Assembly (NCBI GenBank): GCA_031265875.1
Contig: JAISCA010000044.1
Location: 1 to 64,000 of the forward strand
Source of the DNA: Propionibacteriaceae bacterium
GTDB taxonomy: Bacteria; Actinomycetota; Actinomycetes; Propionibacteriales; Propionibacteriaceae
Direction: 5' to 3'
DNA: 64,000 bases
Part shown: positions 40,666 through 48,180 of the stretch, in pieces
Layout: each line of letters starts with the position of its first letter
How positions within the stretch are numbered: position 1 is the first letter of the stretch
Position numbers and translations under genes: made by a program
Notes under the pieces: generated by a model
The model's input: only the letters and a program-made list of their open reading frames with translations
Databases searched by the model: none
Told to the model about the DNA's origin: nothing

Positions 40666-41682
40666 ATGGATTTGACGGCCCTGCCCAAAGCTGAATTGCA
40701 TGTGCACGTCGAGGGCACGCTGGAGCCGGAGTTGGTCTTCGCCTTGGCCCGCCGCCACGGTCTGACCCTGCCCTGGGCCGATCCGGACGAATTGCGGGCT
40801 GGCTATGAGTTCTCCGATCTGGCCAGCTTCCTCAAGCTGTACTACGACTGCATGACGGTCCTGCGCCAAGGCCAGGATTTCTGCGATTTGGCTCTGGCCT
40901 ACCTGGAGCGGGCCGCTCGCGACGGGGTGCGGCGGGCTGAGATCTTCTTCGACCCGCAGGTCCACCTCGACCACGGTGTGCCTCTGGCCGAGCAATTGGC
41001 CGGCCTCACCGACGCCTTGGCCGAAGCCGGCCGGCGCTGGGGGATCGAGGGCGGGTACATCATGTGCTTCCTGCGTGACCTCGGTCCGAGGTCGGCTGAG
41101 CGGTTGTGGCGGTTGGCCGAGCCCTGGGCCGATCGCTTGCTCGGCGTCGGCCTCGACTCGGCCGAGGTCGGTTTTCCGCCGGAGCCTTTCGGGCCGGTTT
41201 TCGACCAAGCCCGTCGAGCCGGGCTGCACGCGGTCGCCCACGGCGGCGAGGAGGGTCCGCCCAGCTATGTCTGGGGAGCCTTGGACCGGCTCGGAGCCGA
41301 GCGGGTGGACCACGGTCTGCGCTGTCTGGAGGACCCGGCTCTGGTCGACCGGCTGGTGGCCGAGCGGATCCCCTTGACCGGTTGTCCGTTCTCCAACGTC
41401 CGCCTACGGACGGTGGCCGACCTCGCCTCCCATCCGCTGGGCCGGATGCTGGAGTTAGGGCTCCAAGTCTGCGTCAACTCGGACGATCCGGCTTATTTCG
41501 GCGGTTACGTGGGCGACAACTTAGAGGCCGTCCGCCAAGCCCTCGGTCTGAGCGATCGAGCCGTGGCCCAGCTATGCCGTAACTCCATCCTGGGCAGTTT
41601 CGCCGAGCCGGCCCGGCGGGCCCAATGGCTGGACGAACTGGACCAGGTGAGCGCCACCGCCGTGACCGCCGACCCGGTGTGA
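40666..41682 (+). CDS. Adenosine/adenine deaminase family protein (probably adenine deaminase)
   Basis: Zinc aminohydrolase of purine salvage, 338 residues. Metal and catalytic motifs: HVHVEGTL, VAHGGEEGP (His and Glu), VDHGLRC, and SDDPAYFGGY (Asp pair). The family splits into adenosine deaminases (TDDP segment) and adenine deaminases; NSDDPAYFGGYV and HGGEEGPPSYV here are of the adenine-deaminase type, so adenine to hypoxanthine is the better guess. The ATG at 40666 has TACGAT exactly 6 nt upstream and no ribosome site, which fits a leaderless message. Stands alone and converges on the fadD-like gene. Confidence 0.9.
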   Translation: MDLTALPKAELHVHVEGTLEPELVFALARRHGLTLPWADPDELRAGYEFSDLASFLKLYYDCMTVLRQGQDFCDLALAYLERAARDGVRRAEIFFDPQVHLDHGVPLAEQLAGLTDALAEAGRRWGIEGGYIMCFLRDLGPRSAERLWRLAEPWADRLLGVGLDSAEVGFPPEPFGPVFDQARRAGLHAVAHGGEEGPPSYVWGALDRLGAERVDHGLRCLEDPALVDRLVAERIPLTGCPFSNVRLRTVADLASHPLGRMLELGLQVCVNSDDPAYFGGYVGDNLEAVRQALGLSDRAVAQLCRNSILGSFAEPARRAQWLDELDQVSATAVTADPV

Positions 41683-41736
41683 CCGCCGGCCGCCGCGCCA
41701 CTGGGCCAGGACCTGGTCGGAGGCGGTGGCCGTGGC

Positions 41737-41774
41737 CCTGGGTCTGGGTCTGGGCCTGAGCCTGGGTCTGAGCC
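41737..41774. repeat. G-rich hexamer array (CTGGGT-type)
   Basis: About six degenerate tandem copies of CTGGGT/CTGGGC/CTGAGC in the short space between two convergent genes. Low-complexity; it may vary in copy number or help end transcription. Confidence 0.6.
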
Positions 41775-41781
41775 GAAGCGG

Positions 41782-43476
41782 TCAGACCCGTCCGCTCATC
41801 AGGTCGTCGCGGACCTGACGGCGCAAGACCTTGCCCAGCATCGACTTGGGCAGGCTGTCGGCCAGGCGAATTTGGCGCGGCACCTTGTAGCCGGTCAGAC
41901 GGTCACGGCAGAAGCGGCGCACCTGATCGGGGTCGACCACCGCGCCGGGCTCGGCCACCACCACCGCCACGACCTCCTCGCCGGCGTGCGGGTCGGGCAG
42001 GCCGATGACAGCGACGTCGGCGACGTCGGGATGGGCTCGGAGCACGTTCTCGACCTCGGAGGGAGCGACGTTGAAGCCGCTCGTGATGATGAGCTCCTTG
42101 ATCCGGTCCACGATGGTGGTGAAGCCGTCCCCGTCGCAGACCACGATGTCGCCGGTCCGCAGCCAGCCGCCCGGCAACAGGGTCCGGTCGGTCTCCTCCG
42201 GGTTGTTCCAATAGCCCTTGAAGACCTGAGGCCCTCGGATCAGCAATTCGCCGCGCTCGCCTTGGGGCGTCTGGTGGGTGGGGTCGTCCGGGTCGACCAC
42301 CCGCATCTCGGTGGAGGAGAAGGGCAGACCGATGGTGCCGGTGCGCCGGGTCTCGTAGAAGGGATTGCCCAAGGCCACCGGCGAGGACTCGGTCATGCCG
42401 TAGCCCTCGACCAGCAGTCCGCCGGAGACCGACTCCCACAAGGCCACGGTCGAGTCGGGCAGGGCCATGGCTCCGGAGATGCAGTACTTGGCCGCGCGCA
42501 AGGAGATGTGACGCCGCTTGGCCTCTCGGGCGGTGGCCTCGAAGATCGGCGGCACGGCGCAGAAGACGGTCGGTGGATGCTTCTTGGCCTGGGCCAGGAC
42601 CAGATCGACGTCGAAATTGGGGAAGAGGACGATACGAGCCTGCTTCAAGATGCCGTAGGTCAAGAACAAGGTCATGCCGAAGGCGTGGAACATGGGCAGG
42701 ACGGCGTAGAAAGTCTCTTTGCGGTACTGCGCCCCGTGCATCCAGGCCTCGCCCTGACGGGCGTTGGAGTAGAGGTTGTAATGGGTCAGGACGGCGCCCT
42801 TGGGCCGGCCGGTCGTGCCGGAGGTGTACTGGATGCAAGCGATGTCGTTGACTTGCGGGCGGGGGTAGGACGGGTCCAGCGGCGCTCCGGCCAAGAGCTG
42901 GCTCCAAGGCATGGCGCCCTTGACCCGGCTGGTCAGACGCCGCTTGGTCCGGCGCAGCGAAGGCAGCGGCAGGTGGAGAGCGGCCCGCTTGAGACGGGGG
43001 AACTCCTCCAGCAAGTTGACCGAGACGACGTGGTCCAACTCGATGTCATCCGGTTGGTTGCGCAGGTTCTGCACCGCCACGTCCCAGCAGATCGAGACCC
43101 GGGCGGTGTGATCCTCGAACATGTGACGCAGTTCCCGGGCGGTGTAGAGGGGGTTGTGCTCGACCACGATGGCGCCGATCCTGAGACAGGCGTAGAAGGC
43201 CACCACGTGCTGGGGACAGTTGGGCAGGATCAGGGCCACCCGGTCGCCGGGCTTGACTCCTAGCCGGCGCAGCCCTTCGGCCGCGCGGGCGATTTGGTCG
43301 CCCAGCTGGAGGTAGGTCGTGGTGCGGCCGAAGAAGTCGAGGGCGATCGAGCGGCCGGCTTCGGCCACCGCCGTCTCGTACAACTCGACCAGTGACTGGG
43401 TCGGCAATTGGATCTGCTCGGGGACGCCGGGCTGGTAGAACCGGGCGAAGGAGGACGAGGACTCGGATGACGCCAT
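41782..43476 (-). CDS. fadD: Long-chain fatty acid-CoA ligase
   Basis: AMP-forming ligase of the ANL superfamily that activates fatty acids to acyl-CoA, 564 residues. Motifs: YTSGTTGRPKGAVLTHYNL (P-loop), VEGYGMTESSPVA, the hinge-region LRTGDIVVCDGDGFTTIVDRIKELI and the catalytic Lys near the C-terminus in LPKSMLGKVLRRQ. The ATG at 43476 is favoured because similarity begins there; a GTG at 43515 in the same frame is possible. Monocistronic, divergent from lysE. Typical actinobacterial fatty-acid-degradation or lipid-recycling enzyme; chain-length preference cannot be read. Confidence 0.9.
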   Translation of the reverse strand: MASSESSSSFARFYQPGVPEQIQLPTQSLVELYETAVAEAGRSIALDFFGRTTTYLQLGDQIARAAEGLRRLGVKPGDRVALILPNCPQHVVAFYACLRIGAIVVEHNPLYTARELRHMFEDHTARVSICWDVAVQNLRNQPDDIELDHVVSVNLLEEFPRLKRAALHLPLPSLRRTKRRLTSRVKGAMPWSQLLAGAPLDPSYPRPQVNDIACIQYTSGTTGRPKGAVLTHYNLYSNARQGEAWMHGAQYRKETFYAVLPMFHAFGMTLFLTYGILKQARIVLFPNFDVDLVLAQAKKHPPTVFCAVPPIFEATAREAKRRHISLRAAKYCISGAMALPDSTVALWESVSGGLLVEGYGMTESSPVALGNPFYETRRTGTIGLPFSSTEMRVVDPDDPTHQTPQGERGELLIRGPQVFKGYWNNPEETDRTLLPGGWLRTGDIVVCDGDGFTTIVDRIKELIITSGFNVAPSEVENVLRAHPDVADVAVIGLPDPHAGEEVVAVVVAEPGAVVDPDQVRRFCRDRLTGYKVPRQIRLADSLPKSMLGKVLRRQVRDDLMSGRV

Positions 43477-43608
43477 GGCGGGCCTTTCGGGACGCGGCGG
43501 GCTGTGGCTTCCCACCCTAGCGGCTCAACTTACGGAGCCGTAACCTGGCCGGGCCCGGTTTTGGTCGAGCCGTCGGGTCAGGGCCGGGGCGGACCGTACA
43601 CTGCTGGC

Positions 43609-44217
43609 GTGGCTTGGTCGGCGGTCCTCAGCGGTCTCGGTTTCGGACTGTCCCTGATCGTCGCCATCGGGGCTCAGAACGCCTTCGTCCTACGTCAGGG
43701 GCTGCGGCGGGAGCACGTCGGCCCGGTGGTGCTGATCTGCGCCGGATCGGACATGGCTTTGATCGCCTTGGGCACGGGCGGCCTCGACCTGGTCACGCGC
43801 TGGGCCGCTTGGCTGGTGCCGGCCTTGCGTTACGGCGGCGCCGCTTTCTTGATCGTTTACGGCGGACTGGCTCTGCGGCGAGCCTTGCGGCCGGGCCGAC
43901 TGTTGGCCGATCCGGCCGGGCGTCCCAGTCGGCTGGGGGCCTGTCTAGCCACCTGCTTGGCTCTGACCTGGCTCAATCCCCACGTTTGGCTCGACACCGT
44001 CTTATTGCTCGGCTCGGTCGCCAACGGTCAGGGCGACCGGCGCTGGTGGTTCGCCGCCGGGGCCATGGCCGCCAGTTGGCTCTTCTTCAGCGCCCTCGGC
44101 TGCGGCGCCCGCTGGCTGAAGCCTTGGTTCGCCTCAGCCAAGGCCTGGCGCGCGTTGGACGCCGGTGTCGCCCTGGTCATGTGGGGCATCGCCGCCTCCC
44201 TGTTGCTGCGCGGCTGA
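43609..44217 (+). CDS. LysE/ArgO family amino acid exporter
   Basis: Small membrane protein, 202 residues and about six helices, that exports basic amino acids in known members. Recognised by the start GLGFGLSLIVAIGAQNAFVLRQGLRREHV, then LRYGGAAFLIVYGGLALRRAL and CLALTWLNPHVWLDTVLLLGSV. GTG 43609 has TACACT exactly 6 nt upstream (43597-43602) and no ribosome site, so it is probably leaderless; the frame is open upstream but that part is not membrane protein-like. The LysG-type regulator often found beside LysE is absent. Its 3' end lies 14 nt from the convergent gene. Confidence 0.9.
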   Translation: MAWSAVLSGLGFGLSLIVAIGAQNAFVLRQGLRREHVGPVVLICAGSDMALIALGTGGLDLVTRWAAWLVPALRYGGAAFLIVYGGLALRRALRPGRLLADPAGRPSRLGACLATCLALTWLNPHVWLDTVLLLGSVANGQGDRRWWFAAGAMAASWLFFSALGCGARWLKPWFASAKAWRALDAGVALVMWGIAASLLLRG

Positions 44218-44231
44218 GCGGCTCGGTCGGA

Positions 44232-44945
44232 TCAAGCCGAGATGGGCAGAGCCGAGATCTGGACTGACTCGCCGGCCATGATCAAGGTCAGATCTTGACG
44301 TTTGGTCCGGAAGGTCAAACTGCCGCTGAGACTCTGGCCGGCCCGGACGTAGCCGCTGTCCAAACTGTCCGGTCCGTCGATGACGGGGTAGATGATGGCG
44401 TCGTCGGTGGAGGCGACGGTGTAGGCGTAGAACTGGTACGGCAATAATCCTTTATCGACGGTGATGTCGACCGTGACCGTGACGCGCGAGTCGTCCCAGC
44501 GCGGGCTGCCGATGGACCAGTGGCCGATGGTGCTGCCGTATTCGAAAGGCATGCCGTCGCTACGGCTGGCGCTGGTGGTGGGATCGGACGGGCTCGGCGC
44601 CGGCGGAGCGGACCGGAAGATCTGCGATAGGACGAAGGCCACTAACACGACCAGGGCGGCGGCCAGAGTCAAAACGATCAAGCTGGGCGGTCTTCTGGGC
44701 GTGGCGTAGCGAGCGATGGCGACGCCGCCGGGGGTGGGGGAGCCGAGTGGTTGGGATGGGGCCGGGGGGAGGACCGGAGGGCTGAGCGGTTGATCGGCCC
44801 GGGGGCGGTATTGGTAGCCGGCCAGGATCGGAGTGGCGCTAGCCGGCGGCGCGAAAGTGGATCTAGCGCCCGGTTGGGTGGCTGGGCCGCCGGTCGGCTG
44901 GGCGGTCGCGGCGGCGGTCGGCTGAGAGTCGGACGATTGTGACAT
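44232..44945 (-). CDS. Membrane-anchored protein with Pro-rich N-terminus (unknown)
   Basis: Function not recognised. The 237-residue protein has a Pro/Ala/Ser-rich cytosolic N-terminus (~1-95), one membrane helix (SLIVLTLAAALVVLVAFVLSQIF, ~98-120) and a C-terminal extracytosolic domain of about 115 residues that looks like an immunoglobulin-type or DUF4352-like beta-sandwich (WDDSRVTVTVDITVDKGLLPYQFYAYTVAS, LSGSLTFRTKRQDLTLIMAG). The ATG at 44945 has TATCCT exactly 7 nt upstream, so the message is probably leaderless, although GGAAG between them could serve as a ribosome site. A 42-bp tandem repeat begins 32 nt upstream of the start. Confidence 0.7.
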   Translation of the reverse strand: MSQSSDSQPTAAATAQPTGGPATQPGARSTFAPPASATPILAGYQYRPRADQPLSPPVLPPAPSQPLGSPTPGGVAIARYATPRRPPSLIVLTLAAALVVLVAFVLSQIFRSAPPAPSPSDPTTSASRSDGMPFEYGSTIGHWSIGSPRWDDSRVTVTVDITVDKGLLPYQFYAYTVASTDDAIIYPVIDGPDSLDSGYVRAGQSLSGSLTFRTKRQDLTLIMAGESVQISALPISA

Positions 44946-44976
44946 CGCTTCCAGGATAGGGGACCGAAGCGAGCCG

Positions 44977-45084
44977 CTGGACCGGCTCGGCTGGGCTGGT
45001 CCGGCCGGGTCGATGTGGCTGGACCGGTTGGGCTGGGTTGGTCCGGCTGGGTCGATGTGGCTGGACCGGTTGGGCTGGGCCGGC
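44977..45084. repeat. 42-bp tandem repeat, about 2.5 units
   Basis: Units at 44977-45018 and 45019-45060 and a partial third (45061-45084), each starting CTGGACCGG and ending GTCGATGTGG, differing at a few positions. It lies between two divergent genes, immediately upstream of the membrane protein promoter, so copy changes could alter expression. Confidence 0.85.
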
Positions 45085-45177
45085 GGCTTGTCCACAGCCC
45101 CTTCCTGGGGCCGGGGCGTCATGCACAGCGGCGTCACTTCCGAGTCGTCGGGCCCGTTCCGCTCCACAGTCCTAGAT

Positions 45178-46209
45178 ATGACTGAGCCAATGACATCGCC
45201 GTCCTCTGAACGGGACCCCCAGACTCTGACCGTGCGCCGACCGGGCGACCTGGTCATGCTCCTGCCTTATCTACTCGGCTTCCAACCCGCCGACTCCCTG
45301 GTCTTATTGCTCCTGCGTCAGCAGGAGGTCCACCTGACGGCTCGTTTCGATCTGTTCAGCCTGACCGCGCGGCCGGTGGCGGCCAGTGACTTCATCGACG
45401 AGGTCAGTCGGTCCGTCGCGCCGGCCCAGTTGCGGGCCTTGGCCGTCGTCTATGCCCCCCGGCCGCAGGCCCGGGCGGCCTGGTCGGTGATCGAACCGGC
45501 CTTGGCCGGCTGGGTCGACTTGGCTCTGCTGGTCGACGGGGCCGAGTGGTGGCCGGCCGACGCTCCGCCCGGCGCTCCGGGCCGCCCCTGCCCGAGGCAT
45601 AGCTCCTTGGAGGCGACGGCGGTCGGGGCCGGGTTGTCCGTCGCCCCTTCCCGGCAGGCCCTGGCCGACCGCATCGCCCCGCCGGCCCCGGAACGGGAGG
45701 ACGACTTGTTGGCCCGGCGCCTGGGTCTGATGGCCGAACTGGCCGAGTCCTCCACCGGGGCCTGGATCGAATCGCTGCGCGACTTGGTGGCGCGGTCCGG
45801 CCAGGGCCAGACCCTGAGCGACGACGACTGTCTCAGGGCCGGCCTGTTGGTCGAGCAGACCGAAGTCAGAGATCAGCTCTGGCTGGAGCTCGACGCCGCT
45901 TCCGCCCCCTCCCAGATCCGCTTGTGGAGCGAGGTCTTGCGCCGCAGCGTGGCCGGTCAGAGGGTTCTGCCGCTGTGCGTCCTCGGCCTGGTGGCCTGGC
46001 AGGCCGGGCAGGGGGCCTTGCTGTCGATCTGCCATGAGCGAGCCGCCGCCCTCGACCCGGGCTTCCCTCTGGTCGGCCTGCTCGACACCATCCGCGACCG
46101 TCGGCTGCCACCGGCCAGCTGGCAGGAGTCGATCCGGTCGGCCGGGGCGTCTAACCAGGCGGCTGGGGCTGGGCCGCCCGCCGATCCCGCCCCGGATCTG
46201 GAACGATAG
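45178..46209 (+). CDS. DUF4192 domain-containing protein
   Basis: Actinobacterial protein of unknown function, 343 residues, recognised by TVRRPGDLVMLLPYLLGFQPADSLVLLLL near the N-terminus and the C-terminal segment VLGLVAWQAGQGALLSICHERAAALDPGFPL, both typical of DUF4192. No signal or membrane segments of note. ATG 45178 follows TAGAT directly; ATG 45190 is an alternative, and there is no ribosome site, so initiation may be leaderless. It precedes a PfkB-type kinase by 49 nt and may be cotranscribed; no functional link is known. Confidence 0.85.
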   Translation: MTEPMTSPSSERDPQTLTVRRPGDLVMLLPYLLGFQPADSLVLLLLRQQEVHLTARFDLFSLTARPVAASDFIDEVSRSVAPAQLRALAVVYAPRPQARAAWSVIEPALAGWVDLALLVDGAEWWPADAPPGAPGRPCPRHSSLEATAVGAGLSVAPSRQALADRIAPPAPEREDDLLARRLGLMAELAESSTGAWIESLRDLVARSGQGQTLSDDDCLRAGLLVEQTEVRDQLWLELDAASAPSQIRLWSEVLRRSVAGQRVLPLCVLGLVAWQAGQGALLSICHERAAALDPGFPLVGLLDTIRDRRLPPASWQESIRSAGASNQAAGAGPPADPAPDLER

Positions 46210-46258
46210 GACCAGTCGACCGGTCGGCGGTCGGCCGACTAGATCTGCGGAGGCGGCC

Positions 46259-47203
46259 ATGGCCAGATTCGTTTGTTGCGGCGAGGTTTTGATCGACCTG
46301 GTGCGTCAGCCCGGGGGCGACTCGACGGCCACGCCATGGCTCGGGTTGTCCGGCGGCAGCCCCCTCAACACGGCCGTCGCCTTGGCCCGGCTGGGCCAGC
46401 CGGTCCGGATGCTGACCCGCTTGGGCCAGGACGGCTTCGGCTCCCAGCTGGCCGATCACCTGTCCGGCAGCGGGGTCGACCTGTCTTGGGCCCATCGGGT
46501 CGAGCAGCCCACCACCTTGGCTGTGGTCTCGCTGGACGACCAAGGCCGGGCCAGCTACGCCTTCCACTTCGATCAGACCTCCAGTTTCGGCTGGCGTCCG
46601 GAGGAATTGCCGGTGGCCGATCCTCAGGCTTGGCTCCACCTGGCTTCGATCGGCTGGGTGGTCGAGCCGGCCGCCGCCATCCTGCGCCGATGGCTGACCG
46701 AGACGGCCACTGGCTGGGCTGGTTTGAGCTACGACATCAACGTCCGTCCCTCGGTCATGGCCGATCCCGACGACTACTGGGCCATGGTCGCCCCTCTGGC
46801 CGACCTGGTCGGCCGGGCCGGCGGTGTGATCAAGGCCTCAGACGAGGACGTCGCCTTCTTGGTTCGGGCCCAGGCCGGTCCGAGCGGCGACGTCACGGCC
46901 GTGGCCCGGGGCTGGATGGAGTTGTGGGGGCCGGCGGCGGTGGTCGTCACCCGGGGCGCCGACGGCGCCCTCGCGGTCGACCGCTCCGGCCGGGTCCAGT
47001 CCTGTCCGGGGCGCCCGGTCGAGTTGGTCGACACGGTCGGGGCCGGCGACACCTTCACGGCTGGCTTCCTCGACCGCTACGTCGACCGGCCGGACGATCT
47101 GCCGGGCGCCCTGGCCTGGGGTGTGGCGGCGGCCAGTTTGGTCTGCCAGCGCCAGGGGGCCGATCCGCCGACGGCGGCCGAACTGGCCGCGTCGGTCGCC
47201 TAG
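46259..47203 (+). CDS. PfkB family carbohydrate kinase (fructokinase-like)
   Basis: ATP-dependent sugar or nucleoside kinase of the ribokinase family, 314 residues. The N-terminus (FVCCGEVLIDLV, GLSGGSPLNTAVALARLG) and the anion-hole/catalytic motif DTVGAGDTFTAGFLD near residues 260-275 identify the family; fructokinases share GGSPLNTAVALARLG. ATG 46259 is preceded by GGAGG. No sugar transporter or regulator is nearby, so the substrate (fructose or another hexose) is a guess from sequence alone. Converges on the VIT-type transporter. Confidence 0.9.
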   Translation: MARFVCCGEVLIDLVRQPGGDSTATPWLGLSGGSPLNTAVALARLGQPVRMLTRLGQDGFGSQLADHLSGSGVDLSWAHRVEQPTTLAVVSLDDQGRASYAFHFDQTSSFGWRPEELPVADPQAWLHLASIGWVVEPAAAILRRWLTETATGWAGLSYDINVRPSVMADPDDYWAMVAPLADLVGRAGGVIKASDEDVAFLVRAQAGPSGDVTAVARGWMELWGPAAVVVTRGADGALAVDRSGRVQSCPGRPVELVDTVGAGDTFTAGFLDRYVDRPDDLPGALAWGVAAASLVCQRQGADPPTAAELAASVA

Positions 47204-47258
47204 ACCCAGGCCTGAGCGAGCGGAACCGGCGGCGCGGCCGGCTCCGTCGGCCGACGTC

Positions 47259-47984
47259 CTACAGGCCCACCCCGATCAGGTGGCCGATGCCGTAAGTCAA
47301 CCCCATCGTCAGCAAGCCCACCGCGACGTTGCGGGCTATGCCGACCACGACCGAGGCGCGGCCCAGGCGGGCGCTGACGGCGCCGGTCAGGACGAGGGCC
47401 ACGACGACAGCGGCCATGGTGCACCAGACCCGGCTGGCGGGCGGGGCCATCACCATGGCCGACAGCGGCACCAAGGCCCCGATCACGAAGGCCAGCAAAG
47501 AGGCCCGAGCGGCTTGCCAGGGCGAGGTCGGTTGGTCGGCGCTGATGCCGAGGTGGGCTTCGACTTGAGCCGAGACGGCGTCGTGGTCGGTCAAGGCCTG
47601 AGCCACCCGATCGGCCAAATCAGGCTCGAGGCCTTTGTCTCGGTAGGCCTGGGCCAGGGCCGCCAAGGCCATGTCGGGGCTCTCGCACAGGGTGGATTGG
47701 ACCTCGGCCACAGCGGCGAGTTCGGTGTCACGTTGGGAGGAGACCGAGACGTATTCTCCTCCGGCCATGGACAGGGCGCCGGCCACCAGCCCGGCCAGGC
47801 CGGCGATCAGCAAGGTGTTGGAGTCGGCCGTGGCGCCGGCCACGCCCATGACGATGCCGGCGGTCGAGACGATGCCGTCGTTGGACCCCAGGACGCCGGC
47901 CCGTAACCAATTGAGTTTATTGGCCAGACGGGCCGGGGCTGGGGCCCGGGCCTGGCCGGCGGCCGGGGCGGTCGAAACGCTCAT
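47259..47984 (-). CDS. VIT1/CCC1-type iron/manganese transporter
   Basis: Membrane protein of the vacuolar-iron-transporter family, 241 residues and about five helices. It begins WLRAGVLGSNDGIVSTAGIVMGVAGA, then has the signature GALSMAGGEYVSVSSQRDTE, and a cytosolic helical metal-binding section between helices 2 and 3 (~100-160). C-terminal helices (AVGLLTMGLTYGIGHLIGV) complete the fold. In bacteria members export Fe2+ or Mn2+. ATG 47984 is chosen over a TTG at 48020. No iron box is seen in front of it. Confidence 0.9.
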   Translation of the reverse strand: MSVSTAPAAGQARAPAPARLANKLNWLRAGVLGSNDGIVSTAGIVMGVAGATADSNTLLIAGLAGLVAGALSMAGGEYVSVSSQRDTELAAVAEVQSTLCESPDMALAALAQAYRDKGLEPDLADRVAQALTDHDAVSAQVEAHLGISADQPTSPWQAARASLLAFVIGALVPLSAMVMAPPASRVWCTMAAVVVALVLTGAVSARLGRASVVVGIARNVAVGLLTMGLTYGIGHLIGVGL

Positions 47985-48080
47985 GACACCACCATCGCCC
48001 AGACCGGGAGCCCGGCACAACGAAGGTTAGGCTCATCTGGGACACTAGATGACTTCTGATCCATCTGCCAGCGACGAGTC

Positions 48081-48100
48081 GCATCTCCATCCGGAGATGC
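48081..48100 (+). promoter_or_regulatory. Hairpin in the leuS leader
   Basis: Perfect 8-bp stem GCATCTCC/GGAGATGC with a 4-nt loop ATCC, 81 nt before the leuS start. It may be part of a leader structure; no T-box or recognised attenuator features accompany it. Confidence 0.35.
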
Positions 48101-48180
48101 CCTTCATTGGGGCACTAGAATCAGCCGAGCGCCCGCCGCTGGGCTAAGCGGGGTCGGGCCGGTGATTTTGAGGAGTTGAT

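Noticed and set aside
45089..45098. TTGTCCACA-like DnaA box near the 42-bp repeats
   Set aside because: A single copy without neighbours of an origin (dnaA, dnaN) or further boxes; chance is sufficient.
46143..46166. Third copy of the conserved repeat block inside the DUF4192 gene
   Set aside because: Similarity to the GTCTGGCCAGGCGG core is short, no hairpin with the TGGAC loop follows, and it is normal coding sequence.
48041..48119. Two GGGRCACTAGA sequences upstream of leuS resembling ends of the 169-bp element
   Set aside because: They are in the same orientation, match over only about 10 nt and lack the conserved block and hairpin.
48021..48180. T-box or riboswitch in front of leuS
   Set aside because: No T-box sequence, specifier-loop layout or intrinsic terminator could be recognised; only one small hairpin is seen.
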